From assembly GCF_024763615.1 (NCBI RefSeq), contig NW_026604850.1:1-64000 (forward strand): a stretch of 64,000 nt of DNA, given 5' to 3'. Below, piece by piece: positions 50,314 to 61,987 of the stretch. The notes beneath the pieces were generated by a model. That model ran no database searches, was not told the origin of the DNA, and saw nothing but the letters and a program-made list of their open reading frames with translations. Each line of letters begins with the position of its first letter. Position 1 is the first letter of the stretch. The stretch comes from Phlebotomus papatasi. Lineage: Eukaryota > Arthropoda > Insecta > Diptera > Psychodidae. The translations under genes were made by a program, and so were the position numbers.

Positions 50314-52622
50314 CTACCAATCAATTAATATCTTTAGTTGAATTTTTTCTTGGAAAAATTCCCATTAAAAATCATCATGATCCCACCCTTGGGAGTTTTT
50401 TTTTTAATTTTTTAAAAATGCCAAAATCTGCTCTAGAAACCGCAATTCTTAAAATTTCTCAATGAAAATCACATTAGAATACTTCAAATAATTCTAACAA
50501 TCAATTAATATCTTTAGTTGAATTTTTTCTTGGAAAAATTCCCATTAAAAATCATCATGATCCCACCCTTGGGAGTTTTTTTTTTTTTAATTTTTTAAAA
50601 ATGCCAAAATCTGCTCTAGAAACCGCAATTCTTAAAATTTCTCAATGAAAATCACATTAGAATACTTCAAATAATTCTAACAATCAATTAATATCTTTAG
50701 TTGAATTTTTTCTTGGAAAAATTCCCATTAAAAATCATCATGATCCCACCCTTGGGAGTTTTTTTTTAATTTTTTAAAAATGCCAAAATCTGCTCTATAA
50801 ACCGAAATTCTTAAAATTTCTCAATGAAAATCACATTAGAATACTTCAAATAATTCTAACAATCAATTAATATCTTTAGTTGAATTTTTTCTTGGAAAAA
50901 TTCCCATTAAAAATCATCATGATCCCACCCTTGGGAGTTTTTTTTTAATTTTTTAAAAATGCCAAAATCTGCTCTAGAAACCGCAATTCTTAAAATTTCT
51001 CAATGAAAATCACATTAGAATACTTCAAATAATTCTACAAATCAATTAATATCATTAGTTGAATTTTTTTCTTGGAAAAATTCTCACCAAAAATCATCAT
51101 GATCCCACCCTTGGGAGTTTTTTTTTAATTTTTTAAAAATGCCAAAATCTGCTCTAGAAACCGCAATTCTTAAAATTTCTCAATGAAAATCACATTAGAA
51201 TACTTCAAATAATTCTAACAATCAATTAATATCTTTAGTTGAATTTTTTCTTGGAAAAATTCCCATTAAAAATCATCATGATCCCACCCTTGGGAAAAAT
51301 TTCCATTAAAAATCATCAGATCCCACCCTTTTTTTTTTTAATTTTTTAAAAATGCCAAAATCTGCTCTAGAAACCGCAATTCTTAAAATTTCTCAATGAA
51401 AATCACATTAGAATACTTCAAATAATTCTAACAATCAATTAATATCTTTAGTTGAATTTTTTCTTGGAAAAATTCCCATTAAAAATCATCATGATCCCAC
51501 CCTTGGGAGTTTTTTTTTAATTTTTTAAAAATGCCAAAATCTGCTCTAGAAACCGCAATTCTTAAAATTTCTCAATGAAAATCACATTAGAATACTTCAA
51601 ATAATTCTAACAATCAATTAATATCTTTAGTTGAATTTTTTCTTGGAAAAATTTCCATTAAAAATCATCATGATCCCACCCTTGGGAGTTTTTTTTTAAT
51701 TTTTTAAAAATGCCAAAATCTGCTCTAGAAACCGCAATTCTTAAAATTTCTCAATGAAAATCACATTAGAATACTTCAAATAATTCTAACAATCAATTAA
51801 TATCTTTAGTTGAATTTTTTCTTGGAAAAATTCCCATTAAAAATCATCATGATCCCACCCTTGGGAGTTTTTTTTTTAATTTTTTAAAAATGCCAAAATC
51901 TGCTCTAGAAACCGCAATTCTTAAAATTTCTCAATGAAAATCACATTAGAATACTTCAAATAATTCTAACAATCAATTAATATCTTTAGTTGAATTTTTT
52001 CTTGGAAAAATTCCCATTAAAAATCATCATGATCCCACCCTTGGGAGTTTTTTTTTAATTTTTTAAAAATGCCAAAATCTGCTCTAGAAACCGCAATTCT
52101 TAAAATTTCTCAATGAAAATCACATTAGAATACTTCAAATAATTCTAACAATCAATTAATATCTTTAGTTGAATTTTTTCTTGGAAAAATTCCCATTAAA
52201 AATCATCATGATCCCACCCTTGGGAGTTTTTTTTTAATTTTTTAAAAATGCCAAAATCTGCTCTAGAAACCGCAATTCTTAAAATTTCTCAATGAAAATC
52301 ACATTAGAATACTTCATATAATTCTAACAATCAATTAATATCTTTAGTTGAATTTTTTCTTGGAAAAATTCCCATTAAAAATCATCATGATCCCACCCTT
52401 GGGAGTTTTTTTTTTAATTTTTTAAAAATGCCAAAATCTGCTCTAGAAACCGCAATTCTTAAAATTTCTCAATGAAAATCACATTAGAATACTTCAAATA
52501 ATTCTAACAATCAATTAATATCTTTAGTTGAATTTTTTCTTGGAAAAATTCCCATTAAAAATCATCATGATCCCACCCTTGGGAGTTTTTTTTTAATTTT
52601 TTAAAAATGCCAAAATCTGCTC
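50314..52622. repeat. Paired segment, upstream copy (partner at about 57.2-58.8 kb)
   Basis: Four markers here have partners 6,907-6,911 bp downstream: CTACCAATC (50,314 / 57,222), a run of 13 T (50,576 / 57,483), CTATAAACCGAAATT (50,795 / 57,702) and TTTCCATT (51,652 / 58,563). The unusual monomer TCTACAAATC (51,034) with CATTAG, seven T and TTCTCACCAAAAATC also has its partner at 57,941. Later markers (CTTCATATAATT at 52,312 / 58,685; CTATAAACC at 52,622 / 58,815) show that the partner has lost 3 and then 1 further monomer. Confidence 0.75.
51291..51340. repeat. Rearranged copy: second TTCCATTAAAAATCATC block and lost TTGGGAG
   Basis: After CCCTTGGGA the sequence re-enters at AAAATTTCCATTAAAAATC, continues to CATCAGATCCCACCC (one T lost), then runs directly into about a dozen T without TTGGGAG. 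The copy therefore carries the ATTAAAAATC block twice, and its second hairpin is incomplete. The join of CCACCC directly to a T run resembles those at 1,701 and 21,480. Confidence 0.8.
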
Positions 52623-52764
52623 TATAAACCGCAATTCTTAAAATTTCTCAATGAAAATCACATTAGAATACTTCAAATAATTCTAACAATCAATTAATAT
52701 CTTTAGTTGAATTTTTTCTTGGAAAAATTCCCATTAAAAATCATCATGATCCCACCCTTGGGAG

Positions 52765-52866
52765 AATTTTTTCTTGGAAAAATTTTTTTTTAATTTTTTA
52801 AAAATGCCAAAATCTGCTCTAGAAACCGCAATTCTTAAAATTTCTCAATGAAAAAATAATTCATGA
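52765..52866. repeat. Monomer with two short satellite insertions
   Basis: An 18-bp piece, AATTTTTTCTTGGAAAAA, lies between GGGAG and the T run (about 52,765-52,782). A 12-bp piece containing ATAATTCATG interrupts CAATGAAAATCACATT (about 52,855-52,866). Both pieces are words of the same satellite out of place. Two insertions in one monomer suggest one complex event. Confidence 0.8.
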
Positions 52867-54716
52867 TCACATTAGAATACTTCAAATAATTCTAACAATC
52901 AATTAATATCTTTAGTTGAATTTTTTCTTGGAAAAATTCCCATTAAAAATCATCATGATCCCACCCTTGGGAGTTTTTTTTTAATTTTTTAAAAATGCCA
53001 AAATCTGCTCTATAAACCGCAATTCTTAAAATTTCTCAATGAAAATCACATTAGAATACTTCAAATAATTCTAACAATCAATTAATATCTTTAGTTGAAT
53101 TTTTTCTTGGAAAAATTCCCATTAAAAATCATCATGATCCCACCCTTGGGAGTTTTTTTTTAATTTTTTAAAAATGCCAAAATCTGCTCTAGAAACCGCA
53201 ATTCTTAAAATTTCTCAATGAAAATCACATTAGAATACTTCAAATAATTCTACCAATCAATTAATATCTTTAGTTGAATTTTTTCTTGGAAAAATTCCCA
53301 TTAAAAATCATCATGATCCCACCCTTGGGAGTTTTTTTTTAATTTTTTAAAAATGCCAAAATCTGCTCTAGAAACCGCAATTCTTAAAATTTCTCAATGA
53401 AAATCACATTAGAATACTTCAAATAATTCTAACAATCAATTAATATCTTTAGTTGAATTTTTTCTTGGAAAAATTCCCATTAAAAATCATCATGATCCCA
53501 CCCTTGGGAGTTTTTTTTTAATTTTTTAAAAATGCCAAAATCTGCTCTAGAAACCGCAATTCTTAAAATTTCTCAATGAAAATCACATTAGAATACTTCA
53601 AATAATTCTAACAATCAATTAATATCTTTAGTTGAATTTTTTCTTGGAAAAATTCCCATTAAAAATCATCATGATCCCACCCTTGGGAGTTTTTTTTTAA
53701 TTTTTTAAAAATGCCAAAATCTGATCTATAAACCGCAATTCTTAAAATTTCTCAATGAAAATCACATTAGAATACTTCAAATAATTCTAACAATCAATTA
53801 ATATCTTTAGTTGAATTTTTTCTTGGAAAAATTCCCATTAAAAATCATCATGATCCCACCCTTGGGAGTTTTTTTTTAATTTTTTAAAAATGCCAAAATC
53901 TGCTCTAGAAACCGCAATTCTTAAAATTTCTCAATGAAAATCACATTAGAATACTTCAAATAATTCTACCAATCAATTAATATCTTTAGTTGAATTTTTT
54001 CTTGGAAAAATTCCCATTAAAAATCATCATGATCCCACCCTTGGGAGTTTTTTTTTAATTTTTTAAAAATGCCAAAATCTGCTCTAGAAACCGCAATTCT
54101 TAAAATTTCTCAATGAAAATCACATTAGAATACTTCAAATAATTCTAACAATCAATTAATATCTTTAGTTGAATTTTTTCTTGGAAAAATTCCCATTAAA
54201 AATCATCATGATCCCACCCTTGGGAGTTTTTTTTTAATTTTTTAAAAATGCAAAAATCTGCTCTAGAAACCGCAATTCTTAAAATTTCTCAATGAAAATC
54301 ACATTAGAATACTTCAAATAATTCTACCAATCAATTAATATCTTTAGTTGAATTTTTTCTTGGAAAAATTCCCATTAAAAATCATCATGATCCCACCCTT
54401 GGGAGTTTTTTTTTAATTTTTTAAAAATGCCAAAATCTGCTCTAGAAACCGCAATTCTTAAAATTTCTCAATGAAAATCACATTAGAATACTTCAAATAA
54501 TTCTACCAATCAATTAATATCTTTAGTTGAATTTTTTCTTGGAAAAATTCCCATTAAAAATCATCATGATCCCACCCTTGGGAGTTTTTTTTTAATTTTT
54601 TAAAAATGCCAAAATCTGCTCTATAAACCGCAATTCTTAAAATTTCTCAATGAAAATCACATTAGAATACTTCAAATAATTCTACCAATCAATTAATATC
54701 ATTAGTTGAATTTTTT
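52867..54716. repeat. Ordinary monomers with alternating CTATAAACC and CTACCAATC classes
   Basis: CTATAAACC copies lie near 53,010, 53,727 (here CTGATCTATAAACC) and 54,622, separated by CTAG copies. CTACCAATC appears in roughly every second or third copy. GATCTATAAACC recurs near 62,593. One copy reads ATGCAAAAATC near 54,249. No gene is present. Confidence 0.7.
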
Positions 54717-56187
54717 CGTGGAAAAATTCCCACCAAAAATCATTATGATCCCACCCTTGGGAGTTTTTTTTAATTTTTTAAAAATGCCAAAATCTGCTCT
54801 AGAAACCGCAATTCTTAAAATTTCTCAATGAAAATCACATTAGAATACTTCAAATAATTCTACAATCAATTAATATCAAGTTTTTTTTTAATATCATTAG
54901 AAACCCAATCAATTAATATCATTAGTTCAATTTTTTCTTGGAAAAATTCCCATTAAAAATCATCATGATCCCACCCTTGGGAGTTTTTTTTTAATTTTTT
55001 AAAAATGCCAAAATCTGCTCTAGAAACCGCAATTCTTAAAATTTCTCAATGAAAATCACATTAGAATACTTCAAATAATTCTAACAATCAATTAATATCT
55101 TTAGTTGAATTTTTTCTTGGAAAAATTCCCACAAAAATCATTATGATCCCACCCTTGGGAGTTTTTTTTTAATTTTTTAAAAATGCCAAAATCTCTCTAG
55201 AAACCGCAATTCTTAAAATTTCTCAATGAAAATCACATTAGAATACTTCAAATAATTCTACCAATCAATTAATATCTTTAGTTGAATTTTTTCTTGGAAA
55301 AATTCCCATTAAAAATCATCATGATCCCACCCTTGGGAGTTTTTTTTTAATTTTTTAAAAATGCCAAAATCTGCTCTATAAACCGCAATTCTTAAAATTT
55401 CTCAATGAAAATCACATTAGAATACTTCAAATAATTCTACCAATCAATTAATATCATTAGTTGAATTTTTTCGTGGAAAAATTCCCACCAAAAATCATTA
55501 TGATCCCACCCTTGGGAGTTTTTTTTAATTTTTTAAAAATGCCAAAATCTGCTCTAGAAACCGCAATTCTTAAAATTTCTCAATGAAAATCACATTAGAA
55601 TACTTCAAATAATTCTACCAATCAATTAATATCATTAGTTCAATTTTTTCTTGGAAAAATTCCCATTAAAAATCATCATGATCCCACCCTTGGGAGTTTT
55701 TTTTTAATTTTTTAAAAATGCCAAAATCTGCTCTAGAAACCGCAATTCTTAAAATTTCTCAATGAAAATCACATTAGAATACTTCAAATAATTCTAACAA
55801 TCAATTAATATCTTTAGTTGAATTTTTTCTTGGAAAAATTCCCACAAAAATCATTATGATCCCACCCTTGGGAGTTTTTTTTTAATTTTTTAAAAATGCC
55901 AAAATCTGCTCTAGAAACCGCAATTCTTAAAATTTCTCAATGAAAATCACATTAGAATACTTCAAATAATTCTACCAATCAATTAATATCTTTAGTTGAA
56001 TTTTTTCTTGGAAAAATTCCCATTAAAAATCATCATGATCCCACCCTTGGGAGTTTTTTTTTTAATTTTTTAAAAATGCCAAAATCTGCTCTAGAAACCG
56101 CAATTCTTAAAATTTCTCAATGAAAATCACATTAGAATACTTCAAATAATTCTACCAATCAATTAATATCATTAGTTGAATTTTTTC
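54717..56187. repeat. 4-monomer higher-order repeat, about 716 bp
   Basis: The order is CTATAAACC + CTACCAATC/CATTAG + CGTGG + ACCAAAAATCATTATG; CTACCAATC + CATTAGTTCAA (TTCAA for TTGAA); CTAACAATC + CCCACAAAAATCATTATG (one base shorter than the ACCAAAAATC class); CTACCAATC. It is repeated with CGTGG at 54,717, 55,472 and 56,187. The 55,472-56,187 interval is 715 bp. The first interval, 755 bp, carries the extra bases at 54,862-54,906. The third copy has CTAG in place of CTAT. Confidence 0.8.
54862..54906. repeat. Rearranged monomer tail with T9 run and duplicated ATATCATTAG
   Basis: Where the sister copy (near 55,617) reads TCTACCAATCAATTAATATCATTAG, this copy reads TCTACAATC, AATTAATATCAAG, nine T, AATATCATTAG, AAACCC and then AATCAATTAATATCATTAG. 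About 40 bp of shuffled satellite words are added. The sister copy 4 monomers later is intact, so the change came after the HOR duplicated. Confidence 0.85.
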
Positions 56188-57221
56188 GTGGAAAAATTCC
56201 CACCAAAAATCATTATGATCCCACCCTTGGGAGTTTTTTTTAATTTTTTAAAAATGCCAAAATCTGCTCTAGAAACCGCAATTCTTAAAATTTCTCAATG
56301 AAAATCACATTAGAATACTTCAAATAATTCTACCAATCAATTAATATCATTAGTTGAATTTTTTCTTGGAAAAATTCCCATTAGAAATCATCATGATCCC
56401 ACCCTTGGGAGTTTTTTTTTAATTTTTTAAAAATGCCAAAATCTGCTCTAGAAACCGCAATTCTTAAAATTTCTCAATGAAAATCACATTAGAATACTTC
56501 AAATAATTCTACCAATCAATTAATATCTTTAGTTGAATTTTTTCTTGGAAAAATTCCCATTAAAAATCATCATGATCCCACCCTTGGGAGTTTTTTTTAA
56601 TTTTTTAAAAATGCCAAAATCTGCTCTAGAAACCGCAATTCTTAAAATTTCTCAATGAAAATCACATTAGAATACTTCAAGTAATTCTACCAATCAATTA
56701 ATATCTTTAGTTGAATTTTTTCTTGGAAAAATTCCCATTAAAAATCATCATGATCCCACCCTTGGGAGTTTTTTTTTAATTTTTTAAAAATGCCAAAATC
56801 TGCTCTAGAAACCGCAATTCTTAAAATTTCTCAATGAAAATCACATTAGAATACTTCAAATAATTCTAACAATCAATTAATATCTTTAGTTGAATTTTTT
56901 CTTGGAAAAATTCCCATTAAAAATCATTATGATCCCACCCTTGGGAGTTTTTTTTAATTTTTTAAAAATGCCAAAATCTGCTCTAGAAACCGCAATTCTT
57001 AAAATTTCTCAATGAAAATCACATTAGAATACTTCAAATAATTCTAACAATCAATTAATATCTTTAGTTGAATTTTTTCTTGGAAAAATTCCCATTAAAA
57101 ATCATCATGATCCCACCCTTGGGAGTTTTTTTTAATTTTTTAAAAATGCCAAAATCTGCTCTAGAAACCGCAATTCTTAAAATTTCTCAATGAAAATCAC
57201 ATTAGAATACTTCAAATAATT

Positions 57222-58815
57222 CTACCAATCAATTAATATCTTTAGTTGAATTTTTTCTTGGAAAAATTCCCATTAAAAATCATCATGATCCCACCCTTGG
57301 GAGTTTTTTTTTAATTTTTTAAAAATGCCAAAATCTGCTCTAGAAACCGCAATTCTTAAAATTTCTCAATGAAAATCACATTAGAATACTTCAAATAATT
57401 CTAACAATCAATTAATATCTTTAGTTGAATTTTTTCTTGGAAAAATTCCCATTAAAAATCATCATGATCCCACCCTTGGGAGTTTTTTTTTTTTTAATTT
57501 TTTAAAAATGCCAAAATCTGCTCTAGAAACCGCAATTCATAAAATTTCTCAATGAAAATCACATTAGAATACTTCAAATAATTCTAACAATCAATTAATA
57601 TCTTTAGTTGAATTTTTTCTTGGAAAAATTCCCATTAAAAATCATCATGATCCCACCCTTGGGAGTTTTTTTTTAATTTTTTAAAAATGCCAAAATCTGC
57701 TCTATAAACCGAAATTCTTAAAATTTCTCAATGAAAATCACATTAGAATACTTCAAATAATTCTAACAATCAATTAATATCTTTAGTTGAATTTTTTCTT
57801 GGAAAAATTCCCATTAAAAATCATCATGATCCCACCCTTGGGAGTTTTTTTTTAATTTTTTAAAAATGCCAAAATCTGCTCTAGAAACCGCAATTCTTAA
57901 AATTTCTCAATGAAAATCACATTAGAATACTTCAAATAATTCTACAAATCAATTAATAGAAACCGCAATTCTTAAAATTTCTCAATGAAAATCACATTAG
58001 ATTAGTTGAATTTTTTTCTTGGAAAAATTCTCACCAAAAATCATCATGATCCCACCCTTGGGAGTTTTTTAATTTTTTAAAAATGCCAAAATCTGCTCTA
58101 GAAACCGCAATTCTTAAAATTTCTCAATGAAAATCACATTAGAATACTTCAAATAATTCTAACAATCAATTAATATCTTTAGTTGAATTTTTTCTTGGAA
58201 AAATTCCCATTAAAAATCATCATGATCCCACCCTTGGGAGTTTTTTTTTAATTTTTTAAAAATGCCAAAATCTGCTCTAGAAACCGCAATTCTTAAAATT
58301 TCTCAATGAAAATCACATTAGAATACTTCAAATAATTTTAACAATCAATTAATATCTTTAGTTGAATTTTTTCTTGGAAAAATTCCCATTAAAAATCATC
58401 ATGATCCCACCCTTGGGAGTTTTTTTTTTAATTTTTTAAAAATGCCAAAATCTGCTCTAGAAACCGCAATTCTTAAAATTTCTCAATGAAAATCACATTA
58501 GAATACTTCAAATAATTCTAACAATCAATTAATATCTTTAGTTGAATTTTTTCTTGGAAAAATTTCCATTAAAAATCATCATGATCCCACCCTTGGGAGT
58601 TTTTTTTTAATTTTTTAAAAATGCCAAAATCTGCTCTAGAAACCGCAATTCTTAAAATTTCTCAATGAAAATCACATTAGAATACTTCATATAATTCTAA
58701 CAATCAATTAATATCTTTAGTTGAATTTTTTCTTGGAAAAATTCCCATTAAAAATCATCATGATCCCACCCTTGGGAGTTTTTTTTTAATTTTTTAAAAA
58801 TGCCAAAATCTGCTC
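57222..58815. repeat. Paired segment, downstream copy (partner at about 50.3-52.6 kb)
   Basis: The markers and offsets are those of the upstream partner: CTACCAATC 57,222, T13 57,483-57,495, CTATAAACCGAAATT 57,702, TCTACAAATC 57,941 and TTTCCATT 58,563. The distance from CTATAAACCGAAATT to TCTACAAATC is 239 bp in both. This copy differs by a 42-bp insertion at 57,959, a T run of only six at 58,065, and about four fewer monomers towards its end. Confidence 0.75.
57959..58000. repeat. 42-bp satellite fragment inserted at the monomer boundary
   Basis: The partner at 51,034 reads TCTACAAATCAATTAATATCATTAGTTG. Here AATTAATA is followed by 42 bp running from GAAACCGCAATTC to CACATTAG and then by ATTAGTTG. 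The insert is the CpG-to-CACATTAG part of the monomer, in the same orientation, and replaces only TC. The shared ATTAG at the exit point is a likely microhomology. Confidence 0.9.
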
Positions 58816-59460
58816 TATAAACCGCAATTCTTAAAATTTCTCAATGAAAATCACATTAGAATACTTCAAATAATTCTAACAATCAATTAATATCTTTAGT
58901 TGAATTTTTTCTTGGAAAAATTCCCATTAAAAATCATCATGATCCCACCCTTGGGAGTTTTTTTTTAATTTTTTAAAAATGCCAAAATCTGCTCTAGAAA
59001 CCGCAATTCTTAAAATTTCTCAATGAAAATCACATTAGAATACTTCAAATAATTCTACCAATCAATTAATATCTTTAGTTGAATTTTTTCTTGGAAAAAT
59101 TCCCATTAAAAATCATCATGATCCCACCCTTGGGAGTTTTTTTTTTAATTTTTTAAAAATGCCAAAATCTGCTCCAGAAACCGCAATTCTTAAAATTTCT
59201 CAATGAAAATCACATTAGAATACTTCAAATAATTCTACCAATCAATTAATATCTTTAGTTGAATTTTTTCTTGGAAAAATTCCCATTAAAAATCATCATG
59301 ATCCCACCCTTGGGAGTTTTTTTTTAATTTTTTAAAAATGCCAAAATCTGCTCTAGAAACCGCAATTCTTAAAATTTCTCAATGAAAATCACATTAGAAT
59401 ACTTCAAATAATTCTAACAATCAATTAATATCTTTAGTTGAATTTTTTCTTGGAAAAATT

Positions 59461-61987
59461 CCCACAAAAATCATTATGATCCCACCCTTGGGAGTTTTTT
59501 TTTAATTTTTTAAAAATGCCAAAATCTGCTCTAGAAACCGCAATTCTTAAAATTTCTCAATGAAAATCACATTAGAATACTTCAAATAATTCTACCAATC
59601 AATTAATATCTTTAGTTGAATTTTTTCTTGGAAAAATTCCCATTAAAAATCATCATGATCCCACCCTTGGGAGTTTTTTTTTAATTTTTTAAAAATGCCA
59701 AAATCTGCTCTAGAAACCGCAATTCTTAAAATTTCTCAATGAAAATCACATTAGAATACTTCAAATAATTCTACCAATCAATTAATATCTTGGGAGTTTT
59801 TTTTTAATTTTTTTAGTTGAATTTTTTCGTGGAAAAATTCCCATTAAAAATCATCATGATCCCACCCTTGGGAGTTTTTTTTTAATTTTTTAAAAATGCC
59901 AAAATCTGCTCTAGAAACCGCAATTCTTAAAATTTCTCAATGAAAATCACATTAGAATACTTCAAATAATTCTAACAATCAATTAATATCTTTAGTTGAA
60001 TTTTTTCTTGGAAAAATTCCCATTAAAAATCATCATGATCCCACCCTTGGGAGTTTTTTTTTAATTTTTTAAAAATGCCAAAATCTGCTCTATAAACCGA
60101 AATTCTTAAAATTTCTCAATGAAAATCACATTAGAATACTTCATATAATTCTAACAATCAATTAATATCTTTAGTTGAATTTTTTCTTGGAAAAATTCCC
60201 ATTAAAAATCATCATGATCCCACCCTTGGGAGTTTTTTTTTAATTTTTTAAAAATGCCAAAATCTGCTCTAGAAACCGCAATTCTTAAAATTTCTCAATG
60301 AAAATCACATTAGAATACTTCAAATAATTCTAACAATCAATTAATATCTTTAGTTGAATTTTTTCTTGGAAAAATTCCCATTAAAAATCATCATGATCCC
60401 ACCCTTGGGAGTTTTTTTTTAATTTTTTAAAAATGCCAAAATCTGCTCTAGAAACCGCAATTCTTAAAATTTCTCAATGAAAATCACATTAGAATACTTC
60501 ATATAATTGTAACAATCAATTAATATCTTTAGTTGAATTTTTTCTTGGAAAAATTCCCATTAAAAATCATCATGATCCCACCCTTGGGAGTTTTTTTTTA
60601 ATTTTTTAAAAATGCCAAAATCTGCTCTATAAACCGCAATTCTTAAAATTTCTCAATGAAAATCACATTAGAATACTTCAAATAATTCTAACAATCAATT
60701 AATATCTTTAGTTGAATTTTTTCTTGGAAAAATTCCCACAAAAATCATTATGATCCCACCCTTGGGAGTTTTTTTTTAATTTTTTAAAAATGCCAAAATC
60801 TGCTCTAGAAACCGCAATTCTTAAAATTTCTCAATGAAAATCACATTAGAATACTTCAAATAATTCTACCAATCAATTAATATCTTTAGTTGAATTTTTT
60901 CTTGGAAAAATTCCCATTAAAAATCATCATGATCCCACCCTTGGGAGTTTTTTTTTAATTTTTTAAAAATGCCAAAATCTGCTCTATAAACCGCAATTCT
61001 TAAAATTTCTCAATGAAAATCACATTAGAATACTTCAAATAATTCTAACAATCAATTAATATCTTTAGTTGAATTTTTTCGTGGAAAAATTCCCACCAAA
61101 AATCATTATGATCCCACCCTTGGGAGTTTTTTTTTAATTTTTTAAAAATGCCAAAATCTGCTCTAGAAACCGCAATTCTTAAAATTTCTCAATGAAAATC
61201 ACATTAGAATACTTCAAATAATTCTAACAATCAATTAATATCTTTAGTTGAATTTTTTCTTGGAAAAATTCCCATTAAAAATCATCATGATCCCACCCTT
61301 GGGAGTTTTTTTTTAATTTTTTAAAAATGCCAAAATCTGCTCTATAAACCGAAATTCTTAAAATTTCTCAATGAAAATCACATTAGAATACTTCATATAA
61401 TTCTAACAATCAATTAATATCTTTAGTTGAATTTTTTCTTGGAAAAATTCCCATTAAAAATCATCATGATCCCACCCTTGGGAGTTTTTTTTTAATTTTT
61501 TAAAAATGCCAAAATCTGCTCTAGAAACCGCAATTCTTAAAATTTCTCAATGAAAATCACATTAGAATACTTCAAATAATTCTAACAATCAATTAATATC
61601 TTTAGTTGAATTTTTTCTTGGAAAAATTCCCATTAAAAATCATCATGATCCCACCCTTGGGAGTTTTTTTTTAATTTTTTAAAAATGCCAAAATCTGCTC
61701 TAGAAACCGCAATTCTTAAAATTTCTCAATGAAAATCACATTAGAATACTTCATATAATTGTAACAATCAATTAATATCTTTAGTTGAATTTTTTCTTGG
61801 AAAAATTCCCATTAAAAATCATCATGATCCCACCCTTGGGAGTTTTTTTTTAATTTTTTAAAAATGCCAAAATCTGCTCTATAAACCGCAATTCTTAAAA
61901 TTTCTCAATGAAAATCACATTAGAATACTTCAAATAATTCTAACAATCAATTAATATCTTTAGTTGAATTTTTTCTTGGAAAAATTC
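59461..61987. repeat. 7-monomer higher-order repeat, 1,252 bp
   Basis: Three independent markers repeat at exactly 1,252 bp: CTATAAACCGAAATT with CTTCATATAATTC (60,090 / 61,342), CTTCATATAATTGTAAC (60,497 / 61,749) and CCCACAAAAATCATTATG (60,735 / 61,987). An earlier CCCACAAAAATC at 59,461 is 1,274 bp before the next. The 22 extra bases are the insertion at 59,791. A further CTTCATATAATTG at 62,285 is only 3 monomers after the last, so the third unit is truncated or was rearranged. Zero length difference between the first two units suggests a recent duplication. Confidence 0.85.
59791..59812. repeat. 22-bp insertion of hairpin arm and T tracts at the monomer boundary
   Basis: ATTAATATCT should be followed by TTAGTTGAA. 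Instead TGGGAG, nine T, AA and five T are inserted, after which TTAGTTGAA resumes with the CGTGG variant. The inserted words are the normal sequence of the hairpin right arm and T tracts, copied to a new place. Its 22 bp fully account for the 1,274- versus 1,252-bp HOR spacing. Confidence 0.9.
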
